A stretch of 20,594 nt of DNA from UBA8437 sp003445035 (lineage in GTDB: Bacteria > Planctomycetota > Planctomycetia > Planctomycetales > Planctomycetaceae): contig CALCHI010000464.1 in the NCBI GenBank assembly GCA_937901285.1, positions 1 to 20,594 of the forward strand, written 5' to 3'. This document shows, piece by piece, positions 1 to 6,648 of the stretch. How positions within the stretch are numbered: the stretch's first letter is position 1; each line of letters begins with the position of its first letter. The position numbers and the translations under genes are program-made. The notes beneath the pieces are model-generated. The model ran no database searches. It was not told the origin of the DNA and saw nothing but the letters and a program-made list of their open reading frames with translations.

Positions 1-29
1 CCGACACATCACTACGAGGACCCGCTTCC

Positions 30-1295
30 ATGACTCGCCCCGCAGTTCGCCTGGAACATTTTTCTGCCAGCCTGCTGATCGCAATGTTGGCCATCCCTGC
101 GTTCTCGATTCACGCTGCCGAACCCAGCAGTCCCAAAGGAGTCACGATCCTCAAGGCGAACAAGCTGTCCGGCAAAGCGATCTCCGCGGTACGCACACCG
201 CTGGGAATTCCCAATGACTACAAGCCCTTCATCGCTCGCCTGAAGAGCGGCGACCTACTGACTGTCGCGTTCTGCTTTGGGCCGATCCCGGGGGTGAAGG
301 GCTACGCTGAGCGGGCTCTCTTCTGGCGATCCAGGGACAACGGGAAGACATGGGGGCCACGGGAGGAACGGATTGACATCCAGGGCCGCGAATTCGGCCT
401 GACCACTCTGTCCGACGGAACGCTGTTGATGACCTGCCACTGGCTTGCCAGGGATGTCTTCAATCCGTCGAAGCACACGCACAGCAAGATCTTCCGGTCA
501 ACGGACGAGGGCAAAACGTGGTCAGAAATCCGGATCGGTCCGAACGCCTTTCCCGACCGGGCAGCCACCGTCGCCGATTGGATGGCTTTCGAAATGCCCG
601 ACCCGAAGCACCCCGGCAAGCTGCTGGCCTGCGTTGGCGTGAGCATGCAGGATGGTCACAAAAATGCTCCGAAGGTAGTTCGCATCTGGAGATCCGCCGA
701 CAGCGGAAAAACGTGGGACCGCTCACTTCGTCCCGATACACAAGGCTGGATAGATGTGGACGGATTCTTTTCTCAGACGGTCACGTTTCGCACCAAGACC
801 GGAAAACTCCTGCACCCGGTGCGCGTCGACCGCACCGGACCGCACTGGCACATTCCGGGAACACCGGAAAGCCTGAAGAAGGAGAGTGGTGACCAGGGCG
901 ACCGCATGATGCTGTGGGAATCCACTGACAACGGCCGACATTTCCGACGCCACAACAAGATTGGCAACTTCGGCACCTACGGAGAGATGTACCCTCGGTT
1001 CCTGCAACTGCAGGACGGCCGCATCCTGCTGACGTTCACCGTTCGCAGCAACTCGACCGATGGCCACCGGCTCGGCCTCCGGGCGATCCTCAACAGCAAC
1101 GACGGCAAGAGCTGGGAATTCCGCAACGATCGCATGGTCATCAGTGATGTCAACTTCGGGTCCAGCGGAGGTGGATTCGGAAATACAATCCAAACCGCCG
1201 ACGGAAGGCTCGTGTCGGTTTACAGCTATCGCGACAAGGCAGGCAAGACACACATCGAGGCGATCCGTTGGTCGTTGCCTGACAATCGTCGCTGA
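30..1295 (+). CDS. Secreted sialidase-like protein with Asp-box (BNR) repeats
   Basis: The 421-residue product starts with a Sec signal peptide: a basic N-terminus, a hydrophobic core at about residues 12-28 and a likely cleavage after HAA (residue 30). The mature part carries five Asp-box motifs (S-x-D-x-G-x-x-W): SRDNGKTW at 101-108, STDEGKTW at 157-164, SADSGKTW at 222-229, a variant STDNGRHF at 298-305 and NSNDGKSW at 355-362. Their regular spacing implies a sialidase-type six-bladed beta-propeller, and the length suits a single propeller. In Planctomycetota such proteins are commonly annotated as sialidase family or exo-alpha-sialidase, but the true substrate is rarely known and I did not identify the full catalytic set (arginine triad, Tyr/Glu pair). 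GAGG lies about 10 bases before the ATG. Export suggests a periplasmic role in glycan breakdown. The fold call is firm and the enzymatic activity is inference. Confidence 0.85.
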   Translation: MTRPAVRLEHFSASLLIAMLAIPAFSIHAAEPSSPKGVTILKANKLSGKAISAVRTPLGIPNDYKPFIARLKSGDLLTVAFCFGPIPGVKGYAERALFWRSRDNGKTWGPREERIDIQGREFGLTTLSDGTLLMTCHWLARDVFNPSKHTHSKIFRSTDEGKTWSEIRIGPNAFPDRAATVADWMAFEMPDPKHPGKLLACVGVSMQDGHKNAPKVVRIWRSADSGKTWDRSLRPDTQGWIDVDGFFSQTVTFRTKTGKLLHPVRVDRTGPHWHIPGTPESLKKESGDQGDRMMLWESTDNGRHFRRHNKIGNFGTYGEMYPRFLQLQDGRILLTFTVRSNSTDGHRLGLRAILNSNDGKSWEFRNDRMVISDVNFGSSGGGFGNTIQTADGRLVSVYSYRDKAGKTHIEAIRWSLPDNRR

Positions 1296-1350
1296 TCACT
1301 GACGTCGCGACGTGGAGGCGAGCCGTACGGAACGTTCCCGCCTGCCGGCG

Positions 1351-1440
1351 CAATCGGTGTGTAGCAATAGGAAAACTTCGATGCTGGTGTGAAACCAGCC
1401 CAACACCTCTTGATCCTGGAGTCTAAAAGAGGATCCCGGA
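1351..1440 (+). ncRNA. Candidate structured leader RNA (unclassified)
   Basis: AATAGGAAAA (1367-1376) is followed by a hairpin CTGG-TGTGAAA-CCAG inside the 6-bp stem GCTGGT/ACCAGC (1383-1388 with 1394-1399). GGTGT (1356-1360) can pair with ACACC (1403-1407) to enclose that hairpin. Downstream, CCTCTT/AAGAGG (1406-1411 with 1427-1432) and GATCCT/AGGATC (1412-1417 with 1430-1435) are mutually exclusive. The AATAGG-GGTG-n-AA-CC order loosely recalls part of the cobalamin-riboswitch core, but the GGGAA, CCCGC-ACUGU and 3-prime elements are missing or unconvincing. I therefore leave the class open. The distance to the next ATG is about 240 bases. Confidence 0.25.
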
Positions 1441-1477
1441 GGAAAAACCGGCGGTCTGAGACAGCCGATGTGTTCCG

Positions 1478-1500
1478 GCCTCCCCGAGAGGCATTTGTCT
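1478..1500 (+). terminator. Weak candidate terminator hairpin
   Basis: GCCTC (1478-1482) and GAGGC (1488-1492) form a 5-bp GC-rich stem with a 5-base loop, followed by ATTTGTCT. It could end transcription from the sialidase-like gene or from the structured leader. The stem is short and the T-tract is interrupted, so this is tentative. Confidence 0.2.
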
Positions 1501-1510
1501 TGAAGGGCTT

Positions 1511-1541
1511 GTTACAGCCTTGGTTGACACCTCTGTAGAAT
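1511..1541 (+). promoter_or_regulatory. Possible promoter with -10-like TAGAAT
   Basis: TAGAAT (1536-1541) resembles a sigma-70 -10 box and sits in the octamer GTAGAATC, which recurs at 17266-17273 before another Tat-exported gene. A perfect TTGACA lies at 1524-1529 but is only 6 bases from TAGAAT, too close to be its -35 box. The correctly spaced upstream sequence (GTTACA, 1511-1516, 19 bases away) is a poor -35. Transcription would leave a leader of about 130 bases containing the hairpin at 1600-1626. Confidence 0.25.
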
Positions 1542-1599
1542 CTACTCGCAACACTCCCGCCCTCCGGCAGAATGCCACCGAGTGCAACCGACACGGCCC

Positions 1600-1626
1600 C
1601 TGCTGAACAATCAACGAGTTCAGCAG
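1600..1626. repeat. 9-bp perfect inverted repeat upstream of the Tat-exported gene
   Basis: CTGCTGAAC (1600-1608) and GTTCAGCAG (1618-1626) are perfect reverse complements around a 9-base loop, ending 53 bases before the ATG at 1680. It could be a leader hairpin or a dimeric operator. No T-tract follows, so it is not a classical terminator. Confidence 0.55.
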
Positions 1627-1679
1627 AACCGACATGGCCCATCTTCCTGCCGTACTGACTCGAACCGAAAAGGGACTTC

Positions 1680-2990
1680 ATGAGCTTCACTCGACGGCGA
1701 TTCCTAAAGGGAAGCCTCGCAGGAATCGCAGGAGCCACAGGAGTGATTCCTGTGCTGCCGACCGCACACGCAGCCAGCAGACGGCGCCGACTCAAGATCG
1801 CCGCCGTCACGACGGTCTATTTCAAATACTCCCACGCACAGCACATCGTCGATCGCTTCCTGGAAGGGTACGGCTGGGAAGGGAAACACCATCGTCCCGA
1901 CATGGATGTCGTATCCCTGTACGTCGAACAAGTCGGTGAGAACGACCTGAGCCGAGAACGCCTGAAACGGTACCCGGGCATGAAACATGCCGAGACCATA
2001 GAACAGGCCCTTACGCTGGGCACCGGCAAACTGGCCGTCGATGGGGTTCTCTTGATCGGCGAACACGGCAATTACCCGGTCAACGAAAAGGGCCAGACGC
2101 AGTATCCGCGATACGAGTACTTCCAGAAGATCGTCGACGTTTATCGCAAGACCGGACAAACCGCCCCGGTCTTCAACGACAAACATCTGTCGTGGAACTG
2201 GAAGTGGGCCCGAGAGATGTACGACACGTCCCGCAAGATGGACTTCGGTTTCATGGCCGGGTCGTCACTGCCGGTCGCGAGACGAATGCCGTCGGTCGAC
2301 CTTCCGTGGAAATCGAAAATTCGCGAATCACTGGTCATGCGTCCCGGATGGCTCGATGGAGGCGACATCCACACCATCGAAGCTCTCCAGGCCATCATCG
2401 AGCGCCGAAACCATGGAGAAACGGGAATCGCATGGGTCGAAGCGCTTGAGGGAGACCGTTTCTGGAAAGCTATGGACGCCGGATCGTGGGAGAAAGGCGG
2501 CTGGGACCGCCAGTTGATGGAAACCGGGTTCACCCGCAGCAACACCATCCAGGTGGTCCGTGAAAATTACGGTGTCGTACTTCCCAAGATCGCCGACCTG
2601 AAACGGATGGCGCCCGGATCCTACGCCTACCGGTTCCAATACCGGGATGGCACCCGTGCCACGGCACTGGCATTTCGGGAAAAGGCGAGACAGGGACGGA
2701 TCCTCAGCGACACGCCTATCACCGTTCGCATGAAGAACGACGACATTTTCTCGACGCTGGTCTATCTCCCGTACTACTCGATGCGGAATTTCTTCAATCC
2801 ACTCGTCAATCACATCGAGACGTTGTTCCGTACCGGCAAGTCCCCGTACCCGGTCGAGCGGACTTTGCTCACCACCGGAATGACGGCTGCTGGAGTGGAG
2901 TCGCTGTTCCAGAAGCAGAAGCGGCTCGACACCCCGCACCTGGCGATCAAGTACAAGTCGACTCGAAAATCGACGTTCTGGCGGACGTAG
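1680..2990 (+). CDS. Tat-exported conserved hypothetical protein
   Basis: The 436-residue product opens with a clear twin-arginine signal (TRRRFLKG near residue 4, hydrophobic stretch to about 28, cleavage near AHA at 31), so it should be folded in the cytoplasm, possibly with a cofactor, and exported. AAGGGA lies 5 bases before the ATG. The mature protein begins with a beta strand (LKIAAVTTVYF, from about residue 38) and has conserved-looking segments DGVLLIGEHGNYP, VFNDKHLSW and FGFMAGSSLPV. I recall this family from Planctomycetota and related soil bacteria as uncharacterised. Its layout loosely resembles Gfo/Idh-type proteins, but I see neither a GxGxxG motif nor the EKP motif. Product function is unknown. 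It is separated from the neighbouring sialidase-like gene by 384 bases and is convergent with the gene that ends at 3001. Confidence 0.8.
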   Translation: MSFTRRRFLKGSLAGIAGATGVIPVLPTAHAASRRRRLKIAAVTTVYFKYSHAQHIVDRFLEGYGWEGKHHRPDMDVVSLYVEQVGENDLSRERLKRYPGMKHAETIEQALTLGTGKLAVDGVLLIGEHGNYPVNEKGQTQYPRYEYFQKIVDVYRKTGQTAPVFNDKHLSWNWKWAREMYDTSRKMDFGFMAGSSLPVARRMPSVDLPWKSKIRESLVMRPGWLDGGDIHTIEALQAIIERRNHGETGIAWVEALEGDRFWKAMDAGSWEKGGWDRQLMETGFTRSNTIQVVRENYGVVLPKIADLKRMAPGSYAYRFQYRDGTRATALAFREKARQGRILSDTPITVRMKNDDIFSTLVYLPYYSMRNFFNPLVNHIETLFRTGKSPYPVERTLLTTGMTAAGVESLFQKQKRLDTPHLAIKYKSTRKSTFWRT

Positions 2991-3000
2991 CCGCCCGGCA

Positions 3001-3882
3001 TCACAACTCGATTCGCTCACCTTCCGATGCCACCCGCACACCGGCGTCGGCAATGAGTCTCGCCTCCGGGGATTCCGGATCGCAGGCCGGGTTGCTGTGG
3101 TTCAGGTGAATCAATCGCACGTCGGTGCCGCCCCCATCGGCCAACCTGCTGTACTCCGCGAGATGGTCGCTGATTCGAGGGTGAGGGATCTGGCCCAGTT
3201 CGCGACCCGGCAGTTCCGAATCTGAATAAAACGTCCCGTCCAGCCAGGCCACGTCGACACCCGCCACCCAATCCGCCAGTCTTGCGTCCCAATCGTCGAT
3301 GTCGGGCAGCCAGAGCACACGACGTGAGGCACCTGCAATCTCAAACGCGACGGTTTCCGACAATTCATCACGATGCGGAACAGGCACGGGACGAACCGAG
3401 ATCCGTTCTCCCAGTGACACGGGGCTTTGCGGCGACATCTCCTTGAGAATCACATGTCGACGAGCCACCAGGGACGCCCATGGTTCGTGTGCATTCAGAA
3501 ACTCCGCCATGCGTGGCATCACCCACACCGGCACCTCGTGACCGCACATCACCTCCCCCCCCAGGTGCAGCAGCCCGGCATAGTGGCCCACGTGGGCGTG
3601 CGTCAACAGGATGCCCTCAGGCGGCCCACCAACCGAACCGCCATCGACGCTGAACAGGTCATCGAGTTGCGATGGAAACTGAGGAGTTGCATCGACGATC
3701 CAACGACTCCCCGTCACACCGTCAATGAGCCCCAGGCAACTCGGACGCCGCACACTCCCGGGGTCCACCCGGGCTCTCCCACACGTCCCACAGCCACACC
3801 CGGCTTGTGGAACCCCTCCGTCCTGGGCCGTACCAAGTACGACAGCCGTGTCTGGCATCGTTGCGCTCTCGACAGGTGTCAC
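3001..3882 (-). CDS. PqqB-like metallo-beta-lactamase-fold hydrolase
   Basis: The 293-residue protein matches the PqqB-like branch of the metallo-beta-lactamase superfamily: VLGTAQDGGVPQAGC near the N-terminus, a cysteine cluster C29-x-C31-xx-C34 typical of the structural zinc site, THAHVGHYAGLL at 94-105, LWLPDIDDW, DGTFYSDSEL, and LIHLNHSNPAC near the C-terminus. The usual HxHxDH motif reads HAHVGH here, with glycine in place of aspartate. No pqqA, pqqC, pqqD or pqqE is nearby, so a role in PQQ synthesis is unlikely and the substrate is unknown. The GTG start at 3882 overlaps the stop of the DUF167 gene by four bases, suggesting translational coupling. An in-frame ATG at 3858 is an equally plausible start and would drop eight residues. 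No signal peptide is seen, so it is probably cytoplasmic. Confidence 0.82.
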   Translation of the reverse strand: MTPVESATMPDTAVVLGTAQDGGVPQAGCGCGTCGRARVDPGSVRRPSCLGLIDGVTGSRWIVDATPQFPSQLDDLFSVDGGSVGGPPEGILLTHAHVGHYAGLLHLGGEVMCGHEVPVWVMPRMAEFLNAHEPWASLVARRHVILKEMSPQSPVSLGERISVRPVPVPHRDELSETVAFEIAGASRRVLWLPDIDDWDARLADWVAGVDVAWLDGTFYSDSELPGRELGQIPHPRISDHLAEYSRLADGGGTDVRLIHLNHSNPACDPESPEARLIADAGVRVASEGERIEL

Positions 3883-4142
3883 GATCGTTCCGCGACCATT
3901 CGACGGGCATCCTCCATCGATCGCCCCTCGATGGCAAATAACTTGTTCGCTGACCGTGCCCCATGAACCAGTGCGATCTGTTGCCGTGGCACCAGCAGCA
4001 GTTCGGCCAGGAACCCAGCCACCGCCTTGTTCGCCTCACCTTGTTCTGGTCGTGCCGCAACACGGATCTTCAATGAGTCACCAAGCCACCCCGACACCTC
4101 GTCACGAGACGCACCCGGGACGACCTTGACCGGCAATCGCAT
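3879..4142 (-). CDS. DUF167 (YggU) family protein
   Basis: This small protein carries the DUF167 signature: VKVVPGASRDEV at the N-terminus, LKIRVAARPEQGEANKAV in the middle, then a helix ending LLLVPRQQIALVHGARSANK. The family is widespread, small (70-100 residues) and of unproven function. The ATG at 4142 has GGTGG 5 bases upstream and gives 87 residues. An in-frame TTG at 4178 would extend it to 99 but lacks a ribosome site. A better-looking GGAGG at about 4206-4210 precedes an ATG that is out of frame with the domain. The stop overlaps the start of the PqqB-like gene by four bases, so the two probably form an operon, divergent from the DUF1553 gene. Confidence 0.8.
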   Translation of the reverse strand: MRLPVKVVPGASRDEVSGWLGDSLKIRVAARPEQGEANKAVAGFLAELLLVPRQQIALVHGARSANKLFAIEGRSMEDARRMVAERS

Positions 4143-4274
4143 TCGTGCCACCGGGTCCACCTTCCCGTACCAGGCCAATGGTCCGCAACTCTCATCGCAT
4201 CCTCCAATGAACTAAGATACCGTGATCGACCACGTGTTGGCCTGACCCTCCGCAATCCATTTCGTGCCCACGGC

Positions 4275-6638
4275 ATGATGACCACCATGACGTTGCCCCG
4301 AATCCTCCTGATCTCGGCATTGGCCCTGGCACTTCCTGCAGGCCGCCCTACCGTTGATGCGGATGATCATTGGGCGTTCCAGGCCATTCAACCGCCTCGT
4401 GTCCCCTCTGGCGTCCATCCGATCGACGTGCTTGTCGACAGGAACCTCAAGGCGGCCGGTCTTCGCACCGTCCCCCGTGCGAATATGCCCACGCTGGTCC
4501 GCCGCCTGTGTTACGACCTCCACGGACTTCCCCCAAAACCTCGTCAACTGGAACTGGCTGTCCGAAAAGGTCTCGACGCCCTCACCGAATCGTTACTGGC
4601 ATCACCGCATTACGGTGAACGGTGGGGGCGACACTGGCTGGATGTCGCTCGCTACGCCGACACCAAGGATGGGGTGTTGATGTACGGCGACAACCGCATT
4701 CGCCCCTTCGCATACACCTATCGTGATTATGTCATCCGCTCGTTCAACCAGGACAAGCCGTTCGATCGCTTCATCCACGAACAACTCGCCGCCGATCAGC
4801 TCGACCTTCCGGACGACGCCCCCGAACTGGCTGCGATGGGCTTCCTGACGCTCGGACGCATGTTTGATCGCAACCGGCACGACATCATCGACGATCAGAT
4901 CGACGTCGTCACCCGGGGCCTGATGGGTCTGACGGTGGCCTGTGCCAGGTGTCACGACCACAAGTTCGACCCGATCCCCACCGCTGACTACTACTCGCTC
5001 TACGGCGTGTTCGCCAGCAGCGAAGAACCGGTCGATCGGCCCCGAATCGAAACTCCCAGGAACGACGGCAAGAAGTACGAGGCCGAACACCAGTTGAAAG
5101 TGGCTGAAGTTCGAAAGATGCTCTCCAACCAGCACACATCCCTGATGGCCACCGCCCGCTCTCGGACCGCTCGCTACCTGTTGAAGGTCGCGACCACTGA
5201 CCCGGACATCAACGAAACCTCCATTTTCTTTCTCTCACTCATCCCTAAACAGATTCGCCCTCAGATCCTCCACCGCTGGAGGCTTTTCGTCGCCGCTCGT
5301 GCACAACCCGGCGACCGCGTTTTCGGCCCGTGGCACGACCTGCTGACACGGCGGCCCCCCAACTCTGACAGCGTACCCGACTCGAAACGTTTCCTGGCCG
5401 CCTGGAAAAAGAGCGGTGTCGACCAGCGGCTGCTCGACGCGCTGACCACTTCGCCCCCCAGGCGTGTGCGAGACGTCACGGAGATCTACGCCCGAGTGCT
5501 GATCGGCGCCTCTGCTGACGACAGGCTGCCCGACTCTGACCCACTCCGCAGGACACTCATCGGAAAACAAAGCCCGACCTGGTTCCCGCTTCGCCAGACC
5601 TGGTACTACATGTCTCGAACCGACAAGGACAAATATCGCGGACTGGTCCGAGGCCTGGATATTTTGGCTGTCAAGTCGCCAAACGCGGCCGCCCGCGCGA
5701 TGACCCTTCGTGACACCGACGAGTTGTATTCCCCGGTAATCTTTCGGCGCGGCGACCCCACGCTTCCCGGCCAACCGGTTCCGCGAAGATTCCTGCAACT
5801 GATTGCCGGACCGAAGTCCGTTCCGTTCGCCAACGGTTCTGGCCGCTCCGACCTGGCCCGAGCCATCACATCTCCCAAGAACCCGCTCACCGCCCGTGTT
5901 CTGGCCAACCGGGTTTGGATGCACCATTTCGGAGAGCCACTGGTCCAAACCCCCAGCGACTTCGGCCTCCAGTCCGAACGCCCGACCCAACTGGGCCTGT
6001 TGGATTTCCTGGCCGACAGATTGATCCGCGGCGGATGGAAACTGAAATCATTGCACAGGCTCATCGTGTCATCGCGCACATGGCAACGCGACTCACTTGT
6101 CCCCACCACAAAACCTTTCACAACGCAACTGGTCACCGACGCAACCAACCGCCACCTGTGGCGCGCGAACCGGAGGCGACTCGATCTCGAGTCACTCAGG
6201 GACACTTTGCTCGCCGTATCCGGACGCCTCGATTTGAAAATGTTTGGCCGCCCCACAGCCATCACCTCACCCGACAACCGCCGCCGGACGGTCTACGCGA
6301 TTGTCGAACGCCAGAACATTCCGGACGTTGTTCGCAATTTCGATTTTGCCAGTCCCGATTGCTCGACGGCGCGTCGACAAGTGACCACCGTTCCGCAGCA
6401 AGCGTTGTTCATGCTGAATTCGGATTTCGTGATTCGATCGGCCAAGGCGTTAGCCTCTCGCAGTGAATCCAGGGACCCCGACAAGTCCAGGCGAATTGGC
6501 GACATCTACCGAATGGCACTTCGGCGAGAACCCACAGAAGACGAGCGTGAACTCGGATCGGCCTTCGTCACCAACCACGGCTGGGATCGATTTTCCCAGG
6601 TCCTGTTGATGACCAACGAACTGATGTTTGTGGATTAA
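4275..6638 (+). CDS. DUF1549/DUF1553 domain protein with CxxCH haem motif
   Basis: The 787-residue protein has an N-terminal signal peptide (hydrophobic core at about 7-20). The DUF1549 half shows IDVLVDRNLKAAGL, RRLCYDLHGLPP, YGERWGRHWLDVARYADT and CARCHDHKFDPIP, where C223, C226 and H227 form a CxxCH motif able to bind c-type haem. The DUF1553 half, from about 540, contains ARVLANRVWMHHFGEPLV and QTPSDFG. It lacks the N-terminal cytochrome domain (PSC1) that many relatives carry. These proteins are greatly expanded in Planctomycetota and their function is unproven; links to polysaccharide use have been suggested. It is followed after 10 bases by DUF1501, the usual partner. Alternative starts exist at 4278 and 4287, with little effect on the product. 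Confidence 0.92.
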   Translation: MMTTMTLPRILLISALALALPAGRPTVDADDHWAFQAIQPPRVPSGVHPIDVLVDRNLKAAGLRTVPRANMPTLVRRLCYDLHGLPPKPRQLELAVRKGLDALTESLLASPHYGERWGRHWLDVARYADTKDGVLMYGDNRIRPFAYTYRDYVIRSFNQDKPFDRFIHEQLAADQLDLPDDAPELAAMGFLTLGRMFDRNRHDIIDDQIDVVTRGLMGLTVACARCHDHKFDPIPTADYYSLYGVFASSEEPVDRPRIETPRNDGKKYEAEHQLKVAEVRKMLSNQHTSLMATARSRTARYLLKVATTDPDINETSIFFLSLIPKQIRPQILHRWRLFVAARAQPGDRVFGPWHDLLTRRPPNSDSVPDSKRFLAAWKKSGVDQRLLDALTTSPPRRVRDVTEIYARVLIGASADDRLPDSDPLRRTLIGKQSPTWFPLRQTWYYMSRTDKDKYRGLVRGLDILAVKSPNAAARAMTLRDTDELYSPVIFRRGDPTLPGQPVPRRFLQLIAGPKSVPFANGSGRSDLARAITSPKNPLTARVLANRVWMHHFGEPLVQTPSDFGLQSERPTQLGLLDFLADRLIRGGWKLKSLHRLIVSSRTWQRDSLVPTTKPFTTQLVTDATNRHLWRANRRRLDLESLRDTLLAVSGRLDLKMFGRPTAITSPDNRRRTVYAIVERQNIPDVVRNFDFASPDCSTARRQVTTVPQQALFMLNSDFVIRSAKALASRSESRDPDKSRRIGDIYRMALRREPTEDERELGSAFVTNHGWDRFSQVLLMTNELMFVD

Positions 6639-6648
6639 GGGAACAACA

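Larger units (their letters stand above)
1296..1679. other. 384-base intergenic region, rich in inverted repeats, no gene recognised
   Basis: No credible protein gene is seen between the sialidase-like gene and the Tat-exported gene. The stretch is dense in self-complementary sequence: palindromes ACGTCGCGACGT (1302-1313) and GGAACGTTCC (1329-1338), a hairpin GCTGGT/ACCAGC (1383-1399), two competing helices around 1406-1435, a small hairpin at 1478-1492 followed by a T-rich tract, and a 9-bp hairpin at 1600-1626. A GTAGAATC octamer lies at 1535-1542. A leader RNA, a terminator for the upstream gene and a promoter for the downstream gene could all lie here. Strand is left open because no transcript is proven. 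Confidence 0.6.

Noticed and set aside
723..1253. 176-codon open frame antisense to the sialidase-like gene
   Set aside because: It is a high-GC shadow with no domain; the opposite strand has five Asp-boxes and a signal peptide.
1351..1440. Cobalamin riboswitch
   Set aside because: AATAGG and a GGTG-n-AA-CC hairpin recall part of the core, but GGGAA, the CCCGC-ACUGU segment and the 3-prime GCCACTG/GGGAAGG parts are not convincingly present, and the downstream gene has no cobalamin link.
1524..1541. TTGACA and TAGAAT as a matched promoter pair
   Set aside because: Each matches its consensus but they are only 6 bases apart, far below the 16-18 bases required.
3001..3882. True PQQ biosynthesis gene pqqB
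   Set aside because: No pqqA, C, D or E is nearby and the metal motif differs; the PqqB-like label describes the family only.
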